Assembly: GCA_030528145.1 (NCBI GenBank)
Contig: JAUMZK010000004.1
Coordinates: 84,251 to 148,250, forward strand
Origin: Actinomycetaceae bacterium
Lineage (GTDB): Bacteria > Actinomycetota > Actinomycetes > Actinomycetales > Actinomycetaceae
DNA: 64,000 nt
Direction: 5' to 3'
The notes beneath the pieces were generated by a model, which had not been told where the DNA came from, did not search any database, and was given only the letters and a program-made list of their open reading frames with translations. The stretch's first letter is position 1, and each line of letters opens with the position of its first letter. Positions 46,078 to 58,842 of the stretch are shown piece after piece. Made by a program: the position numbers and the translations under genes.

Positions 46078-46986
46078 TATCAAACTGCAAGTAGCGTCGG
46101 AGAATCAGATCCGTTCGGAGATTGCTAATCTCCTCGATTCTTTGCCCGACGAAGCGTTGGCACCGCTAAAGGAACTCGCAGAGTCTGCCGCCGAAGTGTC
46201 AGAAACTACCACCGTAACTCTTCCGCGTGTCATTCAACGTATGTTCGTTCGCTCAGTGAATGAATTCTTCACGGCGGAGCACGTCAGCATGCAGATGACA
46301 CAGGAAAGATTGCGTCGCTTCCGTCCTTCGACACATCCCCAGCGGATTGAACTCCCGAATGTGGACGCCCATGTCGAGGTCCCTTTCGATGACGTGGCAG
46401 GGCGGCGGCGCTCGGTGCGCGACTATGTGGCGAGTGCTATGGATCTCGGTACTTTCTCGGCTGTTCTAAAACGGAGCTTTGGTAAGAACGGCTCCGAGGA
46501 CGGTTACGGGGTGCGCGATCTCCCGCTCTATCCCTATCCGTCGATGGGAGGCTGGCGTCATTTGATGTGGGTATCGCAGTGCAAAACGTTGCTGGTATCC
46601 CGCGGGGTTACTACCGTTACGATCAAGTTGGGCATACCCTTGAGCCGATAATTGAAGGCGATATTAGGCTTGCACTTCAGGATGTGACGTTCGAATCGGA
46701 CTGGCTCTTGTATGCGCCTTTCGTCGTCATCCTAGTTCATGATATGAATTCTTTTATCTGGAAGTATCACACGCGCGGGTATCGAATTGCGCATATCGAC
46801 ATGGGGGCAGCCGTCCAGAGTCTGTACCTTGCGGCATTTTCGGCAGGTTTAGGTTGCTGTGCAGTGGCGGGGTTTCTCGATGAACCGATTAACGTATTGC
46901 TGGGCTATGACGGCTTGGACAAGTACGTGTCAATTGTGGTCGGAGTTGGTGAACCTGCAACCCCGCTACTTTCGCGGCATCCATAG
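46070..46986 (+). pseudogene. sagB: SagB-type azoline dehydrogenase, frameshifted
   Basis: Two overlapping frames give one FMN-dependent dehydrogenase of about 305 residues. The first ends at 46651 and carries RRSVRDYVASAMDLGTFSAVL and PLYPYPSMGGWRHL. The second starts near 46565 with DVGIAVQNVAGIPRGYYRYD and contains the C-terminal DMGAAVQSLYLAAFSAGLG. The join is in a TTT run around 46561-46564, where one missing base restores the normal order. SagB oxidises azolines to thiazoles and oxazoles. If the shift is real, the dehydrogenase is lost or depends on frameshifting. Confidence 0.88.
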
Positions 46987-47000
46987 TAAATGAGGCAACT

Positions 47001-47711
47001 GTGGATATGCGGACGTTGATCAGCGGCGCGTTAGCCATCTCGATGGCCATGGCGCTTGCGGGCGTCGGTCTAACTGCAATGCCAGCATGGCGACTGCGGG
47101 CTGTGGAGATCATGCCTGTTATCCTAGCGGTGGCAAGCTTCGCTGTGGGCGGTTACTTTCTCGTCACGCAAGATCTTAGCGTTGGTGTTGCGTTCTGGGG
47201 TATTGTCGATGTCCACTGGCTTGGTTTGCTGGCAGGACCCGTCACGGGGATCTTGCTCGCGATTGCTGCATTTTGGCTTGAGGCACAGATAACGCGACGA
47301 TGGTATAGGAATCGTGCGGGGCACGACATGTATTTTCTTTACGTGCCAGTTGCGGGTCGGTCGGAGACAATGACGGCAGTGGCTGGGATTGCGCAAAGAG
47401 GTCGATATTTTGCTGTTCTATCTTTACTATCTGCCAGCGGTGAGGAATTCTTTTATCGGGGAGTTTTTCTCCTTGGTGGGACTGCGGTTGCTCACGGTAC
47501 TGTTGCTGCATTCCTTCTCGTCCAAGCATTCCTATATGGAATAAATCATGTAGCATTTGGAGTTCCGGCAGTGGCCGGCAAATGTCTCTTAGGTGTTTCG
47601 CTTGGCGTCACCGCCTTACTTGGCGGCGTACCCGCTTCGCTCATCGCTCACTTGTTTTACCAGGTGCTCGTATTGCGACAGTTTCGTGGCAAAGAAAGAG
47701 TTCACTCATGA
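47001..47711 (+). CDS. sagE: CPBP-family intramembrane protease (SagE-like)
   Basis: 236 residues from GTG 47001 with GAGG upstream; ATG 47007 is also possible. It has about seven membrane helices. The conserved glutamates are in SGEEFFYRG and the later metal-binding histidines in INHVAFG and LIAHLFYQ, as in CAAX/bacteriocin-processing proteases. In streptolysin operons SagE is linked to leader cleavage and self-immunity. It overlaps the next gene by four bases. Confidence 0.88.
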   Translation: MDMRTLISGALAISMAMALAGVGLTAMPAWRLRAVEIMPVILAVASFAVGGYFLVTQDLSVGVAFWGIVDVHWLGLLAGPVTGILLAIAAFWLEAQITRRWYRNRAGHDMYFLYVPVAGRSETMTAVAGIAQRGRYFAVLSLLSASGEEFFYRGVFLLGGTAVAHGTVAAFLLVQAFLYGINHVAFGVPAVAGKCLLGVSLGVTALLGGVPASLIAHLFYQVLVLRQFRGKERVHS

Positions 47712-48824
47712 CTGTTGTTTCGCCGTACTTGTTAATTGACGCTTCCTGCTCTCTTGTGGGTTATGTTGAGGATATGCGCGGGAATCTTGCCGCAGACGGG
47801 GAGAAGATTGCGGCTCAGTGCCATCGTTTTGGGGTGGGCGCGGTGCGAGACACCGGGTCGGGAATAGCGGCGAAGTCGCGCTTTGCTAGTGCTAATCAGA
47901 ATGTCAAAGTTGTCGGGGGAACCATTGCTATAACAGACTGTGCCCCTATGAACCGTAGTGAGATTGTTGTGAGGTCCTCGTCACAGCTGCATGATGCTGT
48001 TTCACTTTGTCGAGCTTTAGGGGAACAATGGATCTGCGCTAGATCGAATCATCCAGATTTTTTCCATGCTACCCGCGTCGCTACGGCGCCATTCGGTATC
48101 TCAGTGTGTGGCAAAAGGGGCAGGCGTCTTTGATGCCGTGCGAGTTGGCGACGTGCGGATTGTGGACGGCGTGGCATCTTTGTTACCGACCCAAACGTCT
48201 CCGATTGAAGCTCTCTCGTCTGCCGCGGTTGCTTCCGATGCCATGTGGTCGGATCGCACCGATACGCTTGCAGAAAAGAGCGTCAGCGTATGTACGGGGC
48301 TGCTCTCTCTACGCCGAACTGTTTTTCTCAAAGAAGCGATTCAGGCGCCTTACCTGGAGGATCTCGCCGCAATTGTGCCACACAGTCAGTATTTACACCG
48401 TATGAGGCAAGGCGCGGGGTATCTCGCTGGAAAGCGCGCGTTGGAAGCCCATTCCGGCATGCGTGAGCCAACTCGCAAAGAGCGGCATGCCCTCGACGAC
48501 GGGTGGGCTCGAATCACGGATTGGGTTTTGACAGCGACGTTGGCAGGTGTGACTTTTTTGCCAGCATCAAAAGCTCCCCACCTTGCAGTCCTCCCTGGAT
48601 ACGGCTTGCTCGAGGAGCTTGCGCTTTTGGCTCATCATGGTGTTCCTCCGACCGACGCGATCACCATGGCGACGACGGTAACCGCACACAGCTTCGGATT
48701 CGATCCTATTCCAGGTGAATTATCCTTATCCGAGGGAAGCGGATCGATCGCGCAAACACCGGATCAACCTTTGAAACGTGAACTCACTAGAGATTCGCTC
48801 CTCTCCGTGAAGCCTCTAAATTGA
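47708..48824 (+). pseudogene. Amidohydrolase-superfamily-like protein, frameshifted
   Basis: It begins at ATG 47708, overlapping the sagE stop. The first frame runs to 48133. The second, joined around 48100, runs to 48824; together they give about 370 residues. The C-terminal part (AVLPGYGLLEELALLAHHGV, PPTDAITMATTVTAHSFGFD) is typical of amidohydrolases such as dihydroorotase or imidazolonepropionase relatives. Clear metal-binding HxH residues are not visible, so it may be catalytically altered. I know of no such gene in streptolysin S operons. Its role could be precursor processing or immunity, but this is unproven. Confidence 0.6.
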
Positions 48825-48885
48825 TCTGGTTTGTTGCTGGACCAGTATTTATCTTTTTTGTTCTACGCAATAGGAAGAAAAAGTT

Positions 48886-50217
48886 ATGAGCCCAGTTTTA
48901 AAAGTGACTCCTGAGAGCTCTCGAATAGATAGTCCAATTCAGATAACAGCAGCAGGTCTCATACCTAGAGAAGGAGTTACCATTCGAACTAACATTATGG
49001 ATGGCGCACTTAGGGAGTGGGAGTCAATAGTCGCTGTTAACGCGGATTCTGCCGGTATGGTCGATCTGTCTAGGATGCCTCCTCTTGAAGGCTCGACATA
49101 TCAGGGTGTTGATGGGGAGGGGCCGTTGTGGTCAATGCTGAGGCCTGATCAGTCGAAGTTTTTCGCCCGCAACCTTCCAGTCGAGTTGGAGTACCATTCT
49201 GAGCTACTCCGCGATGATAGCGTCATCGCTTCAACTCGATTTCGTAGACATTTCGGTGCTGATGTCAAATGCGATTAGGTTCATGAGCCTCCTGTTGTGG
49301 GTACATTCGCCCATTCTAACGATAACTTGCCACATCCAGGTGTCCTTTTGTTGCACGGTTCTGACTCTGTCGACTTGGCTGGCGCCGCCAAACTACTCGC
49401 ATCTGAAGGCTATTCCGTTTTGGCTCTAGGATGGTTCGGGATTGAGGATTGCCCTCTACACATGGTCAACATCGACCTGAATGATATTGATCGTGTCGTA
49501 AAACATATGCTCAATGACGATTTTGTGTTGGGAGACCATATTGCCGTGATTGGGCTGTCACGCGGCGCGGAGCTGGGGCTAGAGCTAGCTGCAAATAACG
49601 CCAACATAGGGTTGACTATTGCCCTATCGCCCTCATCCATTAGACAAGCTGGGATGGGTGTAAATTTCTCATTCAAGGATCCCGCATGGGTTCGAAACGG
49701 GGAGCCTCTCGAGTGGGTACCTAGTGGCAATGGATTTGGGATGATGATTTCGTGGCTATCGGCTGTCATCCGAAGAAAACCGATGCGCCAGAAACGCAGC
49801 TTCCTTAAAGACCTAAATAAGAAGGTCGAGGCTGTCGAAAAGTCAACTATTCGGGTGGAAAACTGCAAGGGTTCCATTACCCTGATTTTTGGGGACGATG
49901 ACGGGCTGTGGTCGTCTAAAGAATATTCTGACCGCATTGTTAGTAGATTGAAATATGCCGACTGGCCGGGCACTCTGAGGGTTGAGTGCCTGCCTGGTGC
50001 TGGTCACTTTGTTGGGTTCCCCTATGCTCTTCCCACCTTGCCTCCAATGTGTATTCTCAAGCCCACTTCATTTTTCTCCATTGACTTCGGCGGCTCAGCC
50101 TCAGCGAATGCCGAGTCGGCCAAAAAGATTTGGCAAATAGTTCAGGAAGAGTTATCTCGGTGGAGCATGCCGTTAATTACTGAAAGCGATAGAAGGAGCA
50201 GTGGAAAAGATTGTTGA
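48886..50217 (+). pseudogene. BAAT/acyl-CoA thioester hydrolase-like protein, interrupted by in-frame TAG
   Basis: One 443-codon frame is split by TAG at 49276. The first 130 residues form a thioester-hydrolase N-terminal beta-sandwich (VTPESSRIDSPIQITAAGL...). After the TAG the frame continues directly with VHEPPVVGTFAHSND, then the alpha/beta-hydrolase part: LLLHGSDSV, the nucleophile elbow VIGLSRGAELGLELA and a late GAGHFVGFP histidine. Relatives cleave or transfer acyl groups. In a peptide toxin cluster it could acylate or hydrolyse the product. Its 3' end overlaps the second ABC ATPase. Confidence 0.75.
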
Positions 50218-51095
50218 CTGTCATGGCTTGAGCAAGACCTACCGGGCAGGAACGATTGCGCTTGATGGCCTCGATTTTTCCGTGGAAAAGGGTGCTATCC
50301 ATGAGCTGGTGGGTAGAAATGGTGCCGGTAAGACTACGTTGATGAAGTGCCTATTTAATCTGATTCGCCCCACATCCGGCACCGTTAGCGTGTTCGGTCA
50401 CCCTGCCGGGCAGATGGCTCACAATGTGGGTGGGTTGATTGAGATGTCGGCTTTCTACAAGCATCTTAGCGGAAGGCAAAATTTGGCCCTATTTGCCGGA
50501 TATTTCGGTGTGGACGATGCTGAATGCGGGCGCATTCTCGAACTTGTTGGGCTGGCCAATCGAGCTGGAGATAAAGCCTCGCGGTACTCTCTTGGCATGA
50601 AGCAGCGGCTTGGAATAGCTATTGCCCTTTTGGGTAAGCCCGAATTGCTGATTCTTGATGAGCCTATAAATGGTCTGGACCCGCGGGCGATTACGGAAAT
50701 AAGAGATTTGATGAGGACCCTTCGGGAGTCTGGAACTACAATTTTGCTTTCCAGCCATCTGCTTGGCGAGATTGAGCAAGTTTGCGACGCTCACCGTCCT
50801 AGAGGCCGGCAAACTTGTGGCTACTGGCACGCCAGGGCAGCTTCGTCAACAGTTCAACGGTCAGGCTCCATTCGAGTTGCAGGTGGGGGATCTGGCTAAG
50901 GCTTCGCAGCTGTTGGCTGGCATGAGTGCCAAGGTTGAGGTTGACGGATCAAGTCTTCTTGCCTATCTGCCGGAGGGTATGACTGCATCAGATTTGGTCA
51001 AAGTCCTAGTTAAGGGGGACATCGAGGTCGGGTCCGTTAAACGACGGGACTCCTTAGAGACCGCCTATCTGTCGATGACTCGGAAGGAGCAGTGA
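50201..51095 (+). pseudogene. Second ABC transporter ATPase, frameshifted near the C-terminus
   Basis: From GTG 50201, with GAAGGAG upstream and overlapping the BAAT stop. Walker A is GRNGAGKTTLMKCL, the signature region is RYSLGMKQRLGIA, Walker B is LLILDEPINGLDP and the H-loop is LLSSHLLGEIEQVC. Near 50790 a one-base shift moves the C-terminal 100 residues (TVLEAGKLVATGTPGQL onward) into another frame, ending at 51093. The type resembles LanFEG/bacitracin-immunity ATPases. With the permease it may protect the cell from the toxin. Confidence 0.85.
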
Positions 51096-51096
51096 A

Positions 51097-51978
51097 ATGA
51101 GTACTGTTAGCGTTCAGAAAAGCTCGTCAACAGGCTTGTGGCAGATCGTTCGTACAGATGTGAAAGCGGTAAGCCTTAAGCCGGCAATTCTGATAGCTGT
51201 GCTCATCTGGGTTTTGCAGATCGTGATTTTTGCTTATGTAATTCCGTACATCCTCTACCACACTGCGACCGATGCAATCGGGCTTGAAGCTGCTGAAGCT
51301 CTACGGGCAGACCTCGACTTGTCGGTGTTGGGTGAATACGTGACTGCTTCTGTACCTCTATATGGTATTCCCGTTGGCGTGGTCGTGGGAGCCATCCTGG
51401 TCTGTAGCGACTACGAGTTAGAGACCTTGGGTGTGCTTTTGGCGAGAATCCCCAAGCGCTGGTGGCTTGGGGTTAGCCGCTTGGTCACCATGGCGGTCAT
51501 CTCCTTGATTATGGCTTTGTGTTCTTTTATTGCAGCGGCTATTTGCTTCACTATTTTCACTGCTATTCAAGGCACGGGGTTCGGCTTTGATTTCGGCAGA
51601 ACGATGTTGGGTCTTGGTGCCACAACTCTCGGGCTCTTCTCATATGCAGTCTTGGGATCTCTGTTCGGGTATCTGACCAGGTCGATCCTAGGCGCTGTGA
51701 TGCTCGGCCTTGGCTGGACCTTCGGCATTGAAACGCTTGGCATTGGAATGTTGGCCGGATCTTCCGACTTCTTCAAAGTCCTGCACGGGTTCACCTTGAC
51801 TGGGAATATTGGTTCACTTCCGACTGCCTTGGATAGAACTGAAGTGCTTAGCGCTCTGTCTTCACCCGGGGTGAACACGCTGCATTCAGGCTCAGTAGCA
51901 TTGCTTTTCATAATTTGCTGGCTGGTGGTTTGCGCGTCTTTGGGCATCTTTCTACTGTGCAGAAGAGACGTATCCTAG
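51097..51978 (+). CDS. ABC-2-type permease, probable immunity exporter
   Basis: 293 residues with about six membrane helices (the first at 30-55, after a cytoplasmic N-terminus). The layout is that of LanFEG-type or bacitracin-resistance permeases. It starts two bases after the ATPase stop. It is the last gene of the toxin cluster; a gene-free 570-base region follows. Confidence 0.82.
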   Translation: MSTVSVQKSSSTGLWQIVRTDVKAVSLKPAILIAVLIWVLQIVIFAYVIPYILYHTATDAIGLEAAEALRADLDLSVLGEYVTASVPLYGIPVGVVVGAILVCSDYELETLGVLLARIPKRWWLGVSRLVTMAVISLIMALCSFIAAAICFTIFTAIQGTGFGFDFGRTMLGLGATTLGLFSYAVLGSLFGYLTRSILGAVMLGLGWTFGIETLGIGMLAGSSDFFKVLHGFTLTGNIGSLPTALDRTEVLSALSSPGVNTLHSGSVALLFIICWLVVCASLGIFLLCRRDVS

Positions 51979-52552
51979 CAAATTACTCCCCCTTCTGAGT
52001 CTGCCCCCCTTAAGCGATACTCGCTAACGGAAAGCAAAAACCACACCCCTGATTGCTAAGAGCTACTCGGACTATGGTTTGAGAAGCACCCCGCACCAGG
52101 AAGAAGCGGCTCCCGAGACCAAATAAACTTACCCCAGAAGCAACAGAACCCTACCCGACAGCAGGTTCGCAGTAATCTCCAGCCTTATCAAATCCGACGT
52201 CTTAGTCTCCACTAGAATGTCACTCTGGATACAAGGATTTCCGGCCTGGTCGGGAAGTGTCCGAGGTGGCGTTTTCGCTGTTCTAGCGCGGTTTTTGGGG
52301 TGTTGCTGCCGGGTGCGTGGAACTGTAGAGAGCCCTCTGGCGGTGGCTTATCTTGCCTTCGGGGAGTCCTCTTGGCGGGTGGCTTGGACGGTTGCAGCCG
52401 GAAGCGTCAAAAAGTATGGGGCTTGCGTCAAAAGGTATCGAGCAAGCGTCAAAAGGTGTATGGCCAAGCTAGGAAACGCTCCGCCGCGTTTCGTGAACCT
52501 CGTCCTCACCATCGAAGCGCCATTTAACAATCAGGGTCTCCACCGTCAAACC
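51979..52552. other. Gene-free region after the toxin cluster
   Basis: No convincing gene. A 132-codon frame at 52217 has no recognisable family and overlaps the 21-bp repeat array, so I do not call it. This is the right boundary of the toxin cluster. Confidence 0.5.
52404..52466 (+). repeat. Three 21-bp iteron-like direct repeats (GCGTCAAAARGTAT)
   Basis: Units start at 52404, 52425 and 52446, each beginning GCGTCAAAA followed by AGTAT or GGT(G)TAT and a variable part. The exact 21-bp period places them on one face of the helix, like protein-binding iterons or transposon-end subrepeats. Confidence 0.8.
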
Positions 52553-52956
52553 CTATACACCGAAGATATTCAGCGTGTACTGATCGCCATAGTCCAGAAG
52601 ATGAGGAAGCGATGAGCAATGCACGAATTGCACGGCTTCATCCGGGAGCACCGAGATTGTCAGTAATTCAATTACGCGTCCAGACTGATTGGTGAATGCC
52701 CATTTGTCCTTCTCCAGCTGCACCAGTTCGCTCAGGGGTGCGGGTGCTTCTCGTTCTGCTAGTTCAAGCGCCTGCGCACTGATGAGGTTCGCTTTGTCAG
52801 CATGCTCATTCGATTTCTCTGCGAGAGTGTTGGCACTTTCAGCGATTCGGTTCGCCTCTGCTGAGCGGGTGTTGGCTCGGTGCGACTCTATAGCAGCCCA
52901 GATGGCAATGATGAGCGCGCAGGCGGAGAGGACGAGAGAGATAGTGCTACCCATAC

Positions 52957-52960
<4 letters not shown>
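52553..52960 (-). CDS. Small membrane-anchored coiled-coil protein
   Basis: 135 residues with one N-terminal membrane helix (ISLVLSACALIIAIWAAIES), a helical Ala/Glu/Asn-rich repeat part (about 30-70), then a small globular end. It overlaps the end of the helicase frame by four bases, so it belongs to the same leftward operon. Similar small proteins occur beside restriction genes, but no function is known. Confidence 0.65.
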
Positions 52961-55535
<2,575 letters not shown>

Positions 55536-55539
<4 letters not shown>

Positions 55540-57185
55540 TCATCCTCTATCGGGCGCACGATGGACTCAATGAACGCTATCTCCTCATCGGTTAGCCCGT
55601 ACTTGGCATACAACTCCTCATCCGTCCACTCGCGGTCCCAGGTCTGTTGCGGGACGAACGTGTAAACCTTTCGAGTGGTGTTCTGCGAAGCTTTGTGCAA
55701 TTGGATGAGGAATCGCGTGAACCGACACTTCAGGTAAGAAAGCGCACTTAAACTCGCATTTTCGGAATCGAATGGACCGATGCAAAGGTAAGTCTCCGAA
55801 AAGATCGAACCGGGTCTACCAAGGAATGGGGTACTGATCACCTTATGTGGATACGTGTCCCGATTTCCTGTGCCAGGCGCAGCGAATCCGACAAACAGCT
55901 TCCACGCATCAACCAGTTCATTTCCTGCACGTATGTGTTCGAGAGGTGCGTATCCATGGCCACCGCGTTGATAGATTTTGACGCAACCGTCTCTAGGGGT
56001 AGTGAATGGTGCGCGGTATGTCGAATCCAAGCCGAAAGGTTTACGCGCACTTACTAGATCCGCAAACGAATTTCCTGTCGATTGATTGCGCACTTTGTCA
56101 AGAACGCCAATTCCCTGATTAAACCGAATGAATATATCCAAGCCATCTTCAAGTAATGGGCGAATAGAGCGTGAGGGCTCCTGGTCCTTGAAATGCGTGG
56201 TGACCGCGCAATCTCCCTCATCATCTCGGTTCCATAGGAAGTAGCAGACTCCACCTTTCAGTCCGATCCCCGCAAAGACATCTGAAGCGTTTACGTAGTC
56301 TGTGATAACCCGCAAACGCTTGTCATGAAGCATCGAAGATCGAAATTCGTCCAAGCCCTTGCCTCCCGTGAACCAACGGGAAGGAATGATCATCGTCAAA
56401 TAGCGGGGATCAAGAGCTTTCGCCTGCTCGACAAAGTTCTGATAAATCGGGGTGGCCGAGGTTCCTCCGCCTCCGGCTCCGTCGGAGAGCTGGTAAGGCG
56501 GGTTGCCGACGATCAGGTCAAAGTGCATGCTGGCTCCAAATATTTCGTTGATTCGTTGCTTAATGTCGCTGGTATGGATGAAAGCGTAGGCGTGGGTTTC
56601 TTTCTCGTCGCCACGGTCATAATCGTCCTCACCTGCGCCGCAATAGCTGCAACGCCGGCCAGTGTGGACGAAGATTTCTTCACCGGATAGCGGATCGACT
56701 CGGCTTTCACGTATGCCGGTTTTATCATCCCAGGTGTGCTCGGTGCGCTCGAACCAAATGTTGCCCTCAGGGGTGTCGAAGGCAGTGCAGATGGAGTGCT
56801 CACTGTTGGCGTACTTCGAGCAGTAGATGCTACGGCGAGCCATGAGGGCAGTCAGTTCGGTAATCGCAATGCCATAGATCTGCTGGGTCAGGATATGGTT
56901 GACCCGCTCCTGGGGATCAGGAATAACTGCTGCGAGCCCTTCATTGAAGCGGCGCGTGGCCTCCCGCAAGAAAACCCCAGTTTTGACGAACGGATCCAGC
57001 ACTCGCGCCGTCGGGTTTGACCAAAGGTTCTCCCCGTCATGGTCTTGCGCCCAGGTTTCAGCAGCCAAGTCGAGCATTGCTCCTGCCATCTCGGGCGGGG
57101 TGAAGATTTCGTCATTCGACAGGTTCGCGATGCAGGTCAGTACGTCCGGGTTGTGCTTGCCGAGCAGTAGATTCGACAGACTCAT
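55536..57185 (-). CDS. Eco57I-type adenine DNA methyltransferase
   Basis: 549 residues. EIFTPPEMAGAMLDL at the N-terminus, motif I-like ARVLDPFVKTGVFLREAT near 60 and the catalytic NPPYQLSDGAGG near 225 identify an N6-adenine methylase. CSYCGAGEDD forms half of a possible zinc site. The C-terminus may read the DNA target. It overlaps the helicase start by four bases and lies two bases after the upstream methylase. Confidence 0.87.
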
Positions 57186-57187
57186 AT

Positions 57188-57834
57188 CTACTTCTCTTCC
57201 TTGGCGGCTATCTGTGCAACGGTCATCGGCGGGAAGGAGGCATCTGGGGTGAAGATTTCGTCCATTTCCATAGAGGCGAAGAGGGTGTCTTCGCCAAAGG
57301 CTGCTCTCTTGGTGAGGTCTTGGTATTGGAAGTCTCGTCGTTGGAACTTGCCTGCATCAAGGTAGCCCCACTCGGCGAAGATCAGGGGTTCACCGTTGGG
57401 GATGGTCATGGTCAGGGCATCGACCTGCAAGATGTTGAGCGCTAGGGCAGCGCGAGCTGCCGCTTCCCATGTGCCATCGGGGTCGTCACCGATGAACTCC
57501 GTGAAGATAGCGATGAGGTTTGCCCGGCAGATCGCGGCGTTGTCGGCAAGCAGCTCGATGCCGTGTAGGTACTCATCAGGGCTAGCAGTGCGTAGTGGCG
57601 GCGCTCAAAGTCGTTCTTGCTGTAACGGGCGTGGACGGTCGTGAGTTTGCGGCGCAAGATCTCTTGGAGGAAGGCCCCCTCACCGCAGGCAGGTTCAAGG
57701 ACTCGGGCGTCGATGCGCTCAGACTCGTCCTTGACCAGGTCGAGCATGTCGCGGACCATCCATTCTGGGGTGAAGACCTCACCGTGGTCAGCGACCCGCT
57801 GCTTCGACTTCACCAGCTGCGGCTGCTCGCTCAA
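57188..57834 (-). pseudogene. Second DNA methyltransferase, frameshifted
   Basis: Starts at TTG 57834 with AAGGAGGAG upstream. The first frame has DHGEVFTPEWMVRDMLDLV and motif I ARVLEPACGEGAFLQEIL, then shifts near 57570. The other frame carries YLHGIELLADNAAICRAN and continues through QVDALTMTIPNGEPL to the stop at 57188. No NPPY motif follows, so even intact it would be a partial methylase paired with the next gene. It would be the first gene of the restriction operon. Confidence 0.75.
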
Positions 57835-58003
57835 AACTCCTCCTTGCTCTACTCCAGGACGGAGCATCGTGGTGGCTTACCTCACCTGTCTCGCGCAGGG
57901 GTATGAGGTAGCCGCGAGGAGACACGTCAGTTTCTATTATCGGCCCTGCAGGCCTCGGGAGGGTGAGGCGACACCGTGTGTGCCCCAGAATTGCGCGGAT
58001 TTC

Positions 58004-58842
58004 TTACTCGAGCTCGTCGATGTTGAAGGCTAGCTGTCCATCGTTGCCCTTCTTACCTTTGGGCTTCTTGACGTACCTAGGCAGCTGCTCGGCAGGGATT
58101 CCAAATCTTGGGCGTTCGTCAGCGGATAGTCCGGTGACGTAGCCGAAGAGGGACTCGTCGTCGGCTCCCGAGCCTTTCAGAATCGCAGCCAGTTTGATTG
58201 CATCCCCGTCGCTAACACAGGTCGGAGTAGTTGCAGTTGTTCGGCAGATCATCGGGAATGATCAAACCTTGAAGTCCGCTGTGATTCTTATAGTTATCCC
58301 CCTGGCCAACAAGAGCCCTTGCTATCGCAACAATGTTTGAGTCGGGGTTCAGGTCAACAACCTTTTGAATCGGACCGAACGCTGAAGCTAAATCGCCCGC
58401 CCAACCGGTCCACTTATCAGAGACGAGCGGGTTGAGGTTGATGTAGCCCAGGGTGGTCACGCTCATATGCGCGACATCTACTGCACCACCTGCGGGATCC
58501 GTCCATTCTTGTCGATCAGAGCTAATCCACTTATTCAAGACAGAGATTATCTGCGACGCTTGAGTGTCCTCTTCCAGCCTTTTCGCGTCCGCCTCCCGAT
58601 ATATTTCAGCTGCCGCAGACCACTTTGCGCTTCCCTTGAGGTAGACCGTTGATAGGTAGTTGAGGACACATCGCCAAGTCGGAACTTTAACCCATGTAAC
58701 GTAACTGCCGGAGGTGTATCGGATCCTCTCCGAAAGCGTAGTCCTTATAAACCACACGCAATTCCTCGAACCTGCTCTCAAATGCTTCGATCAGATCGAG
58801 AAAATCTAGAGCGCCGTAATTCACCGGCTGCGGCGGACGCAC
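58004..58842 (-). pseudogene. Unknown protein with two frameshifts
   Basis: Pieces in three frames line up from GTG 58842 to the stop at 58004, with shifts near 58735 and 58205. Visible parts are VRPPQPVNYGALDFLDLIEA, then WVKVPTWRCVLNYLSTVYLK, a helical middle and an end with YVKKPKGKKGNDG. I do not recognise the family. It starts right at the stop of the endolysin-like pseudogene, so the two were probably one operon. Confidence 0.55.

Noticed and set aside
52217..52615. 132-codon plus-strand frame after the toxin cluster
   Set aside because: No recognisable family, odd composition, overlaps the 21-bp repeats and the end of a better-supported minus-strand gene.
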